Position numbers and translations under genes: made by a program
The notes under the pieces: generated by a model
What the model saw: only the letters and a program-made list of their open reading frames with translations
The model's database searches: none
What the model was told of the DNA's origin: nothing
Part shown: positions 33,430-45,649 of the stretch, piece by piece
Layout of the letters: each line of letters opens with the position of its first letter
How positions within the stretch are numbered: position 1 is the first letter of the stretch
Source of the DNA: Agaricus subrufescens
Lineage: Eukaryota; Basidiomycota; Agaricomycetes; Agaricales; Agaricaceae
NCBI GenBank assembly: GCA_029945375.1
Contig: JAQOTE010000017.1
Coordinates: 151,283 to 215,282, forward strand
Direction of reading: 5' to 3'
Length of the DNA stretch: 64,000 nucleotides

Positions 33430-36100
33430 TAGCTAGCAATTTATTGATAATTTATTGGGACTATCCAAAGATGCAATCTTCATAATTCCTGATAACCTTT
33501 CATTTCATAACTTATGGGAAAATAGGTGACCTTCATAAATCTTGTAGTGATACATCTTCATTATTCAAAGGGATATCTTCATTGAGATCCAAAAAATGGT
33601 AAGTAATCTGTCATAAATGCCTTGGGAGTCATAATCTTCATATGTATCTTCATTAATACTTGACATACCTTCATTAATACTTGATATATCTTCATTAATG
33701 GCAAGCACTTCTTCATTCAGTCCCAAACTCTAACTTACCACATATTTTCATATCTTCATATATGCATTGGCTTGCATAGTCTTCATAAGACTTTTCATTA
33801 ACACTTGATCCATCTTCATTAATGGCAGACACTTCTTCATTCTCTCCCAAACTCTAATTTGCCATATATCTTCATATCTTCATGTATGCATTGGGTTGTA
33901 TAATCTTCATATGTATCTTCATTAATACTTGATATATCTTCATTAATACTATACACTTCTTCATTCATTCCCAAACTCTAATTTACCATATATCTTCATA
34001 TCTTCATAGATGCATTGGGTTGTATAATCTTCATATGTATCTTCATTAATACTTGATATATCTTCATTAATACTATACACTTCTTCATTCATTCCCAAAC
34101 TCTAATTTACCATATATCTTCATATCTTCATAGATGCATTGGGTTGTATAATCTTCATATGTATCTTTATTAATACTTGATATATTTTCATTAATACTAC
34201 ACACTTCTTCATTCATTCCCAAACTCTAATTTATCATATATCTTCATATCTTCATGCATTGGGTTGTATAATCTTCATATGTATCTTCATTAATACTTGA
34301 TATATCTTCATTAATACTATACACTTCTTCATTCATTCCCAAACTCTAATTTACCATATATCTTCATATCTTCATAGATGCATTGGGTTGTATAATCTTC
34401 ATATGTATCTTCATTAATACTTGATATATTTTCATTAATACTACACACTTCTTCATTCATTCCCAAACTCTAATTTATCATATATCTTCATATCTTCATA
34501 TATGCATTGGGTTGTATAATCTTCATATGTATCTTCATTAATACTTGATATATCTTCATTAATACTATACACTTCTTCATTCATTCCCAAACTCTAATTT
34601 ACCATATATCTTCATATCTTCATATATGCATTGGGTTGTATAATCTTCATATGTATCTTCATTAATACTTGATATATCTTCATTAATACTACACACTTCT
34701 TCATTCATTCCCAAACTCTAATTTATCATATATCTTCATATTTTCATAGATGCATTGGGTTGTATAATCTTCATATGTATCTTCATTAATACTTGATATA
34801 TTTTCATTAATACTACACACGTCTTCATTCATTTCCAAACTCTAACTTACCATATATCTTCATATCTTCATACATGCATTGGGTTGTATAATCTTCATTA
34901 ATGGCACACACTTCTTCATTCATTCCCAAACTCTAATTTACCATATAACTTCATATCTTCATATATGCATTGGGTGTCCTAGTCTTCATATGTATCTTCA
35001 TTAATAGTTGATATATCTTCATCAATGATAGACACTTCTTCATTCATTCCCAAACTCTAATTTACCATATATCTTCATGTCTTCATATATGCATTGGGTT
35101 GCATAATCTTCATAACACTCTTCATTAACACTTGCTACATCTCTATTAATGATAGACACTTTGTCATTCTCTCCCAAACTTTAATTTGCCATACATATTC
35201 ATATCTTTGATTTCTATATATATACATTGGATTGCATAATCTTCATACAAATTTTCAATCATCTTTCATATACCTTTATTAGAATGGCAGGCATTTATTC
35301 ATTCTCTCTTGAACTCTAACTTACCACATCCCTTCATATCTTCATAAGTGTATGTCATTAATGAAGATATATCAAGTATTAATGAAGAGTTTTATGAACA
35401 TTATGCAACCAAGTGCATATATGAAGATATGAAGATATGTGGTGAATTAGATTTTGACAATGAATGATAAAGTATTTGTTATTAATAAAGATATATCAAG
35501 TGTTAATGAAGAGTGTTATGAAGATTATACAACCCAATGCATATATGAAGATATGAAGATATATGATAAATTAGAGATTGAGAATGAATGAAGAAGTGTC
35601 TATCATTAATGAAGATATATCAAGTATTAATGAAGATACATATGAAGACTAGGATACCCAATGCATATATGAAGATATGAAGATATATGGTAAATTCAAG
35701 TTTAGGAGTCAATGAAGATGTGTTTGCTATTAATGAAGATACATATGAAGATTATGACACCTAATGCACATATTAAAATATGAAGATATGTGGTAAGTTA
35801 GACTTTGGGTGAGAATGAAGAAGTGTCTATTATTAAAGAAGATATAGTAAGTGAGTTTCATTAATCACAGCCACATCTTCATTATTAATGGATATTTCTT
35901 CATTCTATCTCTTACTATAATTTATCATATCTTCAGTTTTTCATAAATCCATTGAGTCACACATGCTTTATATAAATACTACTACTGTATCTTCATTGTT
36001 ACCATCTTCTGCTTCATTCTGTCCTGAACTAATATTTTCATTTCTTCATAAATACATTGGGTTGTGGTCTTTATTAGATACCTTTTCATTTCAAAATTGG
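33430..36100 (+). repeat. KDZ2 left subterminal array of TTCAT words (124-bp higher-order unit)
   Basis: TCTTCATT/TCTTCATAT words recur every 10-30 bp. They form a higher-order unit of 124 bp: TGCATTGGGTTGTATAATC starts at 33887, 34011 and 34135 and repeats on to about 35100. From about 35340 to 35860 the words are reversed (AATGAAGATATATC), then revert. The sequence is unrelated to the KDZ1 unit apart from the TTCAT core. Confidence 0.9.
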
Positions 36101-36257
36101 ACTTATTAATCATTCACATCATATAGTTAAATTATTATCTGCTAACATTTTACTAATACTAAGGGAAGCAGATATAGGATAGGGGATAATACAACTTTCT
36201 TTTCTTCAAACCAACCTGGTCAAATATAAGATACTTTCAAAAGATATTGGGATATAC

Positions 36258-39200
36258 TCACTTTCTCTTTGTGTTTGGGTAATCATCAACACTTGTGTCA
36301 ACATCAGCAATAGCACGTTTATTCACTCTCGGAGACAGGGTCTTCAACATCATCAGGAGGGTCCAGTTTACATCATCAGCAATGATGTTGAATTCAGATA
36401 TCATGTGATCTGTTGCTGTCTTCTTGTCATCCCTTTCAGCCCGGTGAGCCCACCAAGCCAGCGCCATGATGACCAGAAAAACTCCAGTCGGGCCTGCATG
36501 CATCAACAATGACCAGTCAACACCTTCAGGAATGGATCTTGACAATGACCCATCTGGCTGATATTGCTCTTTCGGCTGCAGACACTTCCACCATTCGCTG
36601 AAAGTACCCGAAAACTCACTAATTGTTACCTCGGGAGTTGATGTCAACTTGCGACCATACTTCATCCATGTCTTGATCTCAAGCGGCCGATTTTTTGTGG
36701 ATAAATTCTATTAAGACATGAATCTTAGCTCGCACAAGGAGACTAAAAAACGTACATCTTTCGTCGAACAGGCACTCTCAAAACGTAGCCAATTGGGCAC
36801 GAGTTTCTTCCAAACTTTCGAAGACTGTGCAATACCCCGGAAATATCTATCAGCTGCATTCACAAACTCAGGGAGCTCATGAGAAATCGGCGGCAGCAAT
36901 AGTTCATCGAAAGCAGGGTCATCCTGGTCTGCTGACAGTGTATCAGGTCGGGGGTTAGTCATTCTAGTGATTGATAAGTTAGTGTTTGTGAATGACAAAT
37001 CTTATCGAAGCGGTACCCACTGGTGTTTCTCGGACTCAGATATCTCAGCTGCCAACGGTGGCACCATGGCCTGTTCGGAATGCTCAGAGAGCTCTAGAGC
37101 TCGCGGCTCACTGTCAGCATTCTTTGCTGCTTGCTCGTTGTTGTTGGCTGGCTCTGAAGACGGAGAAGATCTGATTTGTCATAGTATCAGTCACGTACTA
37201 TAAATACTCAAGAAAAGCACATACGGGCACTGCTCTGGCTCGGAGTTCTGAGCCACTGGTATGCGTGTGTCAGCGGTTTCAACTAACTGCTCCTCGACCT
37301 GCTCGGAGACTTCGGAGGGCTGAGGATCCCGTTTAGTGCCGGCGTTCTCGTCTGGTTGCTTGTCATCATTAGCAGACTTGGATGACGCGATCAAAGTCTC
37401 CATCAATCTGTTTGAAGCCAAAGTATTAGTAAGCGTTGCTAATTCATAGAAATAGATACATACACTTGAGGGATCTGACCCGCTTCGACAGCAGAGGTTT
37501 CTACAGTGGTATTGTTGTTCAGTTGTGTGTCATCGCTGGAATGCGACTCCGCCGGTCTGAATGTAGGGTATTAGAATGTGGCATCAATTCACGGAAATAG
37601 GGACTTACGCGCGAGAGATTTGACCCGATTCAAGGGTAGAAGTACCCGATGCGGCGTTCTTGTTCGATTGCATGTCATCTTGCATGTCATCGTTGGGAGA
37701 CGATCCCGTCAGTCTGGTTGTAGCTAGAGAATTAGAAAGTGATATCTATCCATAGAAGAGCGACGTACACTTGAGGGACCTCACCCAATTCGAGGGTAGA
37801 GGTTCCCGATGCAGCGCTCTCGTTTGGTTGCGTGTCATTGTTGGGAGGCGTCTCCATCGGCCTGGTTGTAGCTCTAGTATTAGAAAATGATCTCAGTTAT
37901 AGAATAGAGGCTTACACTTGCGGGACTTGACCGATGTCGAGCGCAGATGTTCCCAATGCGACCGGTTGCACGTTGTCGTCGGGAGAGGGCTCGGTCCTAA
38001 TAGTCGACAATCCATCAATAGTAAAGTAACATGTACTGAGACTAACCTTGTGGTCTGACGAGGCTGGGAAGCCTCACCCTTGTCAGCGACTGCGGTCTCT
38101 GTTTCACCAGCCTGAATAGACGGAGGGGCCCCGCCTTTGTCACTCGTCGATGCTTCATTTGCACTACCTCAACAGTAAGATAACGAAACTCCAAGACGCG
38201 ATGACTTACCTCATTGCCTGTCGCAACCTCGTCATTCGAGGAAGCGGTGGTGCAGCCCCTTGACCTCGACCTCGACCTCGACCACGCCCTCGAGCTCCCC
38301 GGCCTCTGTTTCCTCCTCGCGAGGGTTTTTCAGGACTGCGGATCTTGAACTTCCCTATAACATCGGCTAGGAGAGCGGCATTGCGCGCAATGTTCGCCTC
38401 CTTCGTTTTTTCGTATTCAGATAGATTCACGGTTTGGTCGGCGTCATCTGCGGCGGGGTCCCCATCGTCACTTGCGTCGTCTTCATCGCCGGTCGCCACG
38501 TCTCTATCACCATCGTCTTCATCGCCAGCGGGGTCGTAGGCTTGGCCAGCAGTCAAGGTGGTTGAATTGGGATGAGAAGAAGTTTCTGATCGCATTGATC
38601 AGTTCCCGAAATAGGAAATAGCCGAACTTCGGAAAATGAACTTACCGTAGGCCTTGCACAAAAACATATCCCACTGCTGTGCCAATGCCTTGTAGTCAGC
38701 ACAGAGAAAATCCTGAAACGTCATCTCTGACGCCTTGGCCTCTCCGTTGACGCTTGTAAAGGGGTGAGTTACAAATGCAGTATATGGCCAAGGAGCTTAG
38801 ACACTCACATGAACGCACTCAGACGTCCTTCAAAACGCGGCTCCGGCCCACCTGCAAAAACGCTGAAGGTCCAGCCAGTCTCATAAGACAGCCTCTTGAT
38901 GAACTCCTTGAGAGTATTCGGCAAGATGTTGATGTTCCTATGAGACGCTAGTGAGCTTACAATGTTATATGGTTCCAATGCAGCAGGCTTACCGCTGCAT
39001 TTTCTCGGCTTCGGGTTGGGTGCTCTTCGAAGCGGCGGTCATCTTCTCCCTATGAAGTAACACTGCCTGCCTGACCTCTTCAGTCTCCCTCGAGAACTCT
39101 TCCCTTACAACACGATTACGAATCTTCAACCTAGCTCCTTTCCTTGCAAGAGCCTCAAGACCTGCGGGGACTTCCTGTTCGTATGCCATTTCCACGAGTG

Positions 39201-39617
39201 GCTTGAGTTTATCCTCCCAGAACAAATTCTGGTACGCTTGCCATATGGCTGGCGCTTTCTTCTTCTTTTGGAAGTCAATGGTGCTCATTTCACTCAGCCC
39301 CAACCTCCCTACATTATAGAACCATTGAGAGACGCGCTGTATGCGAGGGTTAGTGAAATTGTTGGATGTATTCGGTGCGTTTTCTTTACCTTCAATATAG
39401 CTTTTTTCTTAGCTCGCAGAGCCACCTCAACGTTTCCTTCAGCCGCCCCCAGTTCCTCTTCGCTTGGAGTCTCTACAGCAAATTCTTCGAACCAATCCTT
39501 CTCAAGCTGGGCCCAGAACGCCTTCGTAGACCCCTCAGCCTGGGCGTCGACCCAAGCCGTTTGACGTCCTTCGAGCCAGATTCGTTGCTTTTCGGTTGTC
39601 CAATGCCTGCGGGTCAT
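36258..39617 (-). CDS. KDZ2 companion gene (multi-exon, unknown function)
   Basis: Orthologous in layout to the KDZ1 gene. Exon 1 is 39617-39390 (MTRRHWTTEKQRIWLEGR, 228 nt). Exon 2 is 39336-38993 (RVSQWFYNVGRLG..., 344 nt). Exon 3 is 38937-38809 (ETGWTFSVFAGGPEPRFEG). Next come an exon with VNGEAKASEM and ALAQQWDMF, then an exon with SEYEKTKEANIARN, an acidic run and an Arg-Gly-rich tract (about 38580-38220). Repeated small exons follow (about 37990-37200), then an exon with SHELPEFVNAADRYF and WKKLVPNWLRFE (about 36960-36750). The last exon ends at 36258 and has RPLEIKTWMKYGRKL, EWWKCLQP, VDWSLL, GPTGVF, ALAWWAHR and DVNW, then a basic tail. Matching exon lengths in a diverged paralogue show the gene is maintained. 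The GR-rich tract suggests nucleic-acid binding; that is inference only. Confidence 0.78.
37200..38000 (-). repeat. Tandem repeated exons inside the KDZ2 companion gene
   Basis: Units lie near 37467-37555, 37609-37715, 37772-37862 and 37918-37997, with a longer related exon at about 37225-37410. The period is about 145-160 bp. Each exon begins after a CAG/TAG acceptor, encodes a block like NDTQPNESAASGTSTLELG, and ends PQ or SR at a GTGTA or GTAAG donor. The peptide differs completely from the repeat in KDZ1, although it sits at the same place in the gene. Confidence 0.75.
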
Positions 39618-41919
39618 GTTTCGTCTGCAAGCTTCAACAACCTGTACGGAAAAATGAGGGGAAGCTATGAAGAGTATATGAAGTTTTTTAACTTAGCCGT
39701 TTACTGCTTAGTTATTTAACCCACGGTTTCTTTTCAGCGGTGCATAACTCCTTTAGTTATTCTTATTCGCCTCTTAGTTCGTATTTTGCTTTAGCCTGGT
39801 ACAAATGCCAGAAAACAAAACAAAAAAAAACAAAAAATATTCAATGAATAAATGGATACAAATATATCGCTTGCCGATGCGACCCTGATGAACCGAAATT
39901 GTATTAGATCGGTATTCCAATTGTCAGATCGTACACGAATATCTGAGATCGCCATATCGATCATGTGTATCTTTCCCCAAGGAGGTCCTCGATCGTTGTG
40001 CGATCATCATTTCAGGAGGGGCAGACTTGCCGGTTCTCGCACTTATGTCTTAGATGGATGAACCAGTCGATACTCTGAGAGTCAATACTCGGCGGCCAAG
40101 AGCGTGGTCACCTACTTCATGATTTCATGATTTGTAGACATACGTGAAACTCACCTGCTCAAGCAGCCGATGAATTCTGAAGACATTGTTAACTTTGTCC
40201 CACGACAAACTGACGGCGGAAGATGTTGAATATATTCTCAGTTTGACAATTTCACATGTTGAGGGCTATACAAAGATATGAAGGGTAAGGTTAACTTTCT
40301 ATTCCAAGAAAAAACTCGCAGATGGACTGGGCAGTGAGGCAGTTACGGTAAAAACTAAAGTGTGTGCGCTTTGATGGTAAATTTTGTTGAATACACTATC
40401 CTTTGGAGCATGTTGCACCTTAAGACCTATACAAGGGTGCGAAGGCTAAGGTAAGCTTTCTATTCCAAAAAGAATCTCGCAAATCGATAAGGGAGTGAGG
40501 TAGTTATGGTAAAATAAGCATGTACGCGGCTGTTGATGTTGAGTGCGTTGGATCAATTCAACTTTGTGTTGACGCAAGGGGAAGCTCATCTTCCTAGCAT
40601 CCCCACTTCTCGATTGATTTTCGAGATTCTTTCGGTTATAGAAACTGTTTTTTACTAGCTATACTTCTATGTATGTTTGTAGAGGGGAATGGAATGCAAA
40701 GTAGTCAAAACCACCAAATTCAGTGAGGGCGGGATACACAAATGATATAGATCATTAAATAACTTTGTATTTCGACGACCTTTCACTCATAAATCTGGTG
40801 TCCACATTACACGCTATCCTTACTGATGTTGCATGCCTTCTGCTTCAAAAAGAATCTCGCGAATCAATAGGAGGATGGTGACGTTTTAAAAGAAGCACAT
40901 ATTCGGTTGTTGATGTCGAGAGCTTTAGATCAAATCTACTTTGCATTGACGCGCGAGGGCGGGCCTTTATTCCTAGCATCCCCTTTTCTCGATGGACTTT
41001 TGAGATTTCTTTGAATATAGAAAGGGTTATCTAAGGACTATATTGCTACGTAGTTCTGGTAACAGAGGAGGGAGATAATGTCGTCAAAAGTCCCAAACTA
41101 GTGTGCATTCATATAACGGCGGACCTTTCTTCCTAGCGTCCCCTTTTCTCTATGGACTTTGGAGATTCTTTTAGATATAGAAAGTTGAATTCAACGGCTA
41201 CACTCCTATGTAATTCTAGTAGCAGAGGAGGGCAAGTAACGCCGTCAAAATTACCAAACTCAGCGTGCAGGAACACAAGAGTGAGGCTTTCTTCCTAGCG
41301 TCCCCTTTCCTCTATGGCTTTTCGAGATTCTTTTGGATATACAAAGTTTTATTTAACGGTTACACTCATACGTGGTTCTAGTAGCAGAGAAGGGCAAGGA
41401 ATGTCGTCAAAAGTACCAACTCAGTGGAGGCGAGTGGGTACACACGTGATAGAGGCCGAGTTCATACGACGTGCGTATTTAACATCTGCATGCCTACTAT
41501 ACTCTCGTGCAACCTACGCACTTAACAGTCAATTGAGCTCTCTCCATTCCTCAAAACCTGAACTAAAAAATCGCGTGAGTGACTTAGATTTCAATTTTCT
41601 TTGCGCATCCTGAGCAACTTCCCAATTAACCGCGTGACACTCACGTGTTCTACGTTCTGTTTAGCGAGCGCGACGGCGCGTCTCCCTCACTGACTTGAGC
41701 AAACAAACTGCCTGCGTCGCTCACGAGCTCACTGGTGAGTATACTCATTCCCTTCAATCACACTCCGCAATATATTGACTTTCAGTGCACAGTGTTTCAC
41801 TTCCGCGTCACGTGCACCTTTCCGCCAGCACATCCCTCGGTTGAACTTTTTCTGACACGAACAGTAAGTTTAAATGCATTGTGACCTTCCCCTTGTTCAC
41901 ACTATTTACATAGAGCAGC
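39618..41919. other. KDZ2 divergent intergenic region, repeated modules, no gene seen
   Basis: A 2.3-kb spacer between the two divergent genes. It holds repeated modules: CTAAGGTAAGCTTTCTATTCC with AGAATCTCGCAAATC and GGTAGTTATGGTAAAA (about 40280-40530, two copies), and a roughly 175-bp module with CCTAGCGTCCCCTTTTCTC, GAGATTCTTTTGGATATA and CTAGTAGCAGAGGAGGGCA (about 40960-41430, three copies). No coding sequence is supported. Both promoters should be here. Confidence 0.65.
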
Positions 41920-44900
41920 ATGTCTCATCCCCCCAAGCGAACTCTCGAATCTACGGAATCGCCCCACGCACGACCATCGAAAAAGGAACGAGTCAACCGC
42001 CGCCGCCCTGTTGTTCACTCAGGCGTTGCCAGTAGTATCCGCGTCGCGTCCTTGAGTGTGAAGAGCACCACTCGCCAACTGACTGCTTACAAAGTGAGGA
42101 CTACACGTCGACACGATGCCGCTTCGTCTACCGATGGCGTTCCACCTCCCGTTGATCCGACTTCAGACGTCGCTCCTGAGCCTGGAATCGATTCCGCGAG
42201 CTTTACCCCCCTGTCTGCTCCCCTTGATAGTCCGGACACGACGTCCAAGAAGCGAAAGCAGACGAACACTACTACCGTAAGCTCAGGATCTTGTTCTAAA
42301 TTCATACGCTTAGCGAAATTCCAGTCTAAACTGCAGCAGTGGTTGCAGTTTCGAGACTCGTTCCTCGATGAACTCCTGCGTCTCGAAGGCATCGAGTATG
42401 GTGAGAGCACAGGCCATGACAATGGGGGTCTCAAGTGTGTTGACTGTAAGAGTGGGATAGGCGAATACCGATGCATCGACTGCTGTGATCGCGGTTCCTT
42501 GCATTGCAAGGACTGCCTTGTCAACGTCCATGCCACGTTACCACTCCACCGCGTCCAGGTACATTTTAAATTTCCAATGACTCCTCAAGTATACTCTGAA
42601 CATCGTCGCGATGATATAGGCGTTCAATGGAGCCTTCTTCGAAACTACTGCTCTGAAAGATCTCGGACTTCGTTACCAGCTGGGGCATGCTGGCCTCCCA
42701 TGTCCGTGTCCTCGAGCTGGTCCACCCGAATTTTTAGTCTTCACGACGAATGGTTACGTTCGTATCTGTGTTGACTTTTGTGATTGTGTATCACGGTCCA
42801 CCATACCCGCACATGTACAGATACTTCGCGCAGGCTGGTTTCCTGCTTTGTCAGACCGCCCTCAAACCGCGTTCACCTTCGACATGCTTGATATGTTCCA
42901 CAAGCTCACACTTCAAAGCAAGATATCTCTTTATGATTTTTATCATGCGCTTTGCAATAGAAGTGATCCCCTCGAGCTTGGTAAAGCAGTCGTAGGTGAC
43001 ATCAGCTTATATTGCAACTGTAAAACTCACTCCAGTTTAGTACCGCTACCCAGAGTTCCAGCACTCTTTTCGAGTATGGCGTCATTTGAAGAACCTCAAA
43101 CGGTCTGGGCGGGGTCATGATCCTGGAGGGGTGGCATCGACACCTGAGGGGCATCTAATACTTGAGTGCCCGGCCTGTCCTCATCCAGGGAAAAACCTGC
43201 CTGAGGACTGGGATGAGTACCCAGATCATCTTCGGTGAGGAGTACCACCTAGGAGGTATTTCAATGCTGATACCTAATCTAATACAGGTTTTTGTTTACG
43301 CTCTTCCTCGCCGTCGATGCAAATTTTAAGTTGAAGAATAAGGAGCGAGGGATTAATGATTTCGAATTGGATCCGGGGCTGGGGGCTTATGTTGAGAATT
43401 CACGCTACCGAGAGCATCTTCATTCAGGCCATGATGAACCAGAGGTTCATTTGTTTATTATTCTTGCTAACCTGTTACAAACTCTCATACGTTACTCTAT
43501 GTAGGTTAATACTTGCTTGTCTGAGCACAATGCCATTGCAAAAGCAAACAACTGTGTTCCCGGATATCAGGTTAATGGTGTTGCACTCACAATATGCTCT
43601 CGACACTCCTTGGTGCGTAGGAATGGTGCTGTGGATCTAGAGAAAGGCGAAAAGTAAGTTCCTTATTCTAGATTACTGTTTAGATACTTATCATGATGCA
43701 TAGGTACCGGTCCATTGATTACATGGTCCTCTCAGCACTAATTGGCATCACACTTCTTCGTGTCGTCATTTCATATGACATTGGCTGCCAGTGGTCAAAG
43801 AAATTTGATGAACGTGTTGCAAGCTACCCTTCGACAATGCAAGTACCACCTGACCTTGATATACAGACAGCTATTCCTAGCTGGCATGCCAATGGTCATG
43901 GTGCTGTCTGTCGTAACAACTTTTCACTCCATTATTTTCATGGTGTTGGTCGTACTTGTGGTGAAGACATTGAGACAACATGGTCTCATACTAATTCACT
44001 AGCTCCAAGTATACGTGAGATGGGGCCTGCTACCCGACGTGAAGTACTGAATGACCATTGGAATGGTTGGAACTTTCAGAAAATTGTTCGTTTTCGTAAG
44101 TTAATCTCATCTTTTCAGTGTTCTTTGACTTATAAATTTGCATAAGGCACTCTTTTTGCTAGACGATTTGTGGAAGCAGCTTCAATGAGTAAGAAGCATC
44201 ACGATATTTTTGTTGCTCTCTGTGCAACATTCACTCCATCATCAGTCAAAAAGTGGACTCGTATGGTAGAGAGGTGGGAGCATGATCATTCCAATGCTAA
44301 TCCATTTGAAGAAGTTGAGATCCGTAAGTGCTTAATGCTTATCATGTGTATCAGATTTACTGATTCTAAGTTTATAGAAACAACAGTGGATGATGTTAGG
44401 CTTGAGCTAGCCAAGGAAGATGCAGCAGATGCTGTCAAAGGAGTTATCCTTCCTCATTCTACAACACCCTCAGAGTTCATTTCAAAAGGTATTGAACTTG
44501 AGGAACAACAGTATGTGCTTTCTAAAATTGATTTTTATTTCATTGATGACTTATTGGTCATAGACGCAAGTTATCACATCAAGTATCTCTCCTTGGACAC
44601 ACAATGCCAGTCAATCAACAAGTGAAACTTCAAGAGCGGCGTACCTCACTATACCGGCGGATTGCAAACTGGCGCACAGTTCAACGAGTCTACATGCCTG
44701 CCATTGCTTCTTTACTGCCTAATCCTGAAGATGACTTCTCAGAGTTGATGCAAGTTGAATCACTTCCACTATTCCTTCCTTCTTTTCTATCCCCTGAAAT
44801 GCTTGCCTTGCCATCAATTATTCCCCTTGCCAAGAAAGAGTTTAGGCTCAGGATAGCTCAAGCTGATGAAGCCCTAGAAAAGATTCGAGTTGCACGACGC

Positions 44901-45644
44901 CACATAACAAGTGTTAATGAGTTCAAGAAACACAACATCTCTGGCTCTGGTAATGCTCCAGTCACACGAGGTCGTGAAGTCTTTGAACGTTACCAAAACC
45001 GGATTCAAGCTGCAGCTGCAACATATCGTGCTGCCTACCATTGTTTGTTGGCTCTTGATGCAGATAGTCCTGACCTGTCACGCTTTCAAACACTTAAGCC
45101 TGAGGATATATCTGGTCCTGGACGTGAGCCAGGAGTGGATGGAGGTCATAGCCGTTTTCAGATGTCATGGATCTGGTTAGTAGGAAAATCATCAAGCAGG
45201 ACAAGTCATAATGAAGAAGAGTATGAAGAGTCAATGCGAGCAGATTGGGCAAAAGCACTAGCTAGGAAAAGTAGATGGGAAGAGGAGTATGAGCTACTTA
45301 AAGAAGAAATGCGGCGAACAGTGGAATACTTTCAATGGAAAGCTAGGTGGTGGAGGTTACAAGGAAAGCGACGGCTAGTAAAGGATTTAACACTTTCTCA
45401 AGGGTTACAGGCATATGCTGAGAAGCAAGCAACACTGTTGGAGATGCTGGGTCTAAGTTGTCTTGATAAGTGGGTGCCTTTGTTGAAAGCACAAAATGAA
45501 AGTGTTGCTTGGGCAGATGAGTACAGTAAAGGTATGAAGTCAAGAGGTATATTTGGAGAAAGTGGAGAAAATGAGGAAGAAGAGAATGAAGGTTATAACA
45601 GAGATGGGGCTGGACTTGCAGATATATTAGATGTTGATGACTAG
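41920..45644 (+). CDS. KDZ transposase of KDZ2 (spliced, apparently intact)
   Basis: ATG 41920 (MSHPPKRTLEST). A basic, low-complexity N-terminus leads to FLDELLRLEG and the CxC cluster CVDC...CIDCCDRGSLHCKDC (about 42430-42520). After an intron come GLRYQLGHAG, CPCPRAGPPEF and VDFCDCVS, then WFPALSDRPQTAFTFDML, then RYPEFQHSFRVWRHLKNL and ECPACPHPGKNLPEDW (about 43050-43210). FLAVDANFKLKNKERG (43310) follows, then HNAIAKAN, CSRH and AVDLEKGEK (43530-43650), SYDIGCQW (43768), PSWHANGHG (43873), GRTCGEDIETTWSHTN (43945) and REMGPATRREVLNDHW. A long helical C-terminus ends at DILDVDD. About ten introns of normal size separate these blocks, and every splice junction I checked keeps the frame. 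KDZ transposases carry an RNase H-like catalytic fold. Confidence 0.9.
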
Positions 45645-45649
45645 AATGG

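Noticed and set aside
33887..35100. Regular 124-bp repeats resembling a CRISPR array or a centromeric satellite
   Set aside because: The units are contiguous with no unique spacers, and an inverted copy lies at the other end of a transposon with a target duplication, so they belong to KDZ2.
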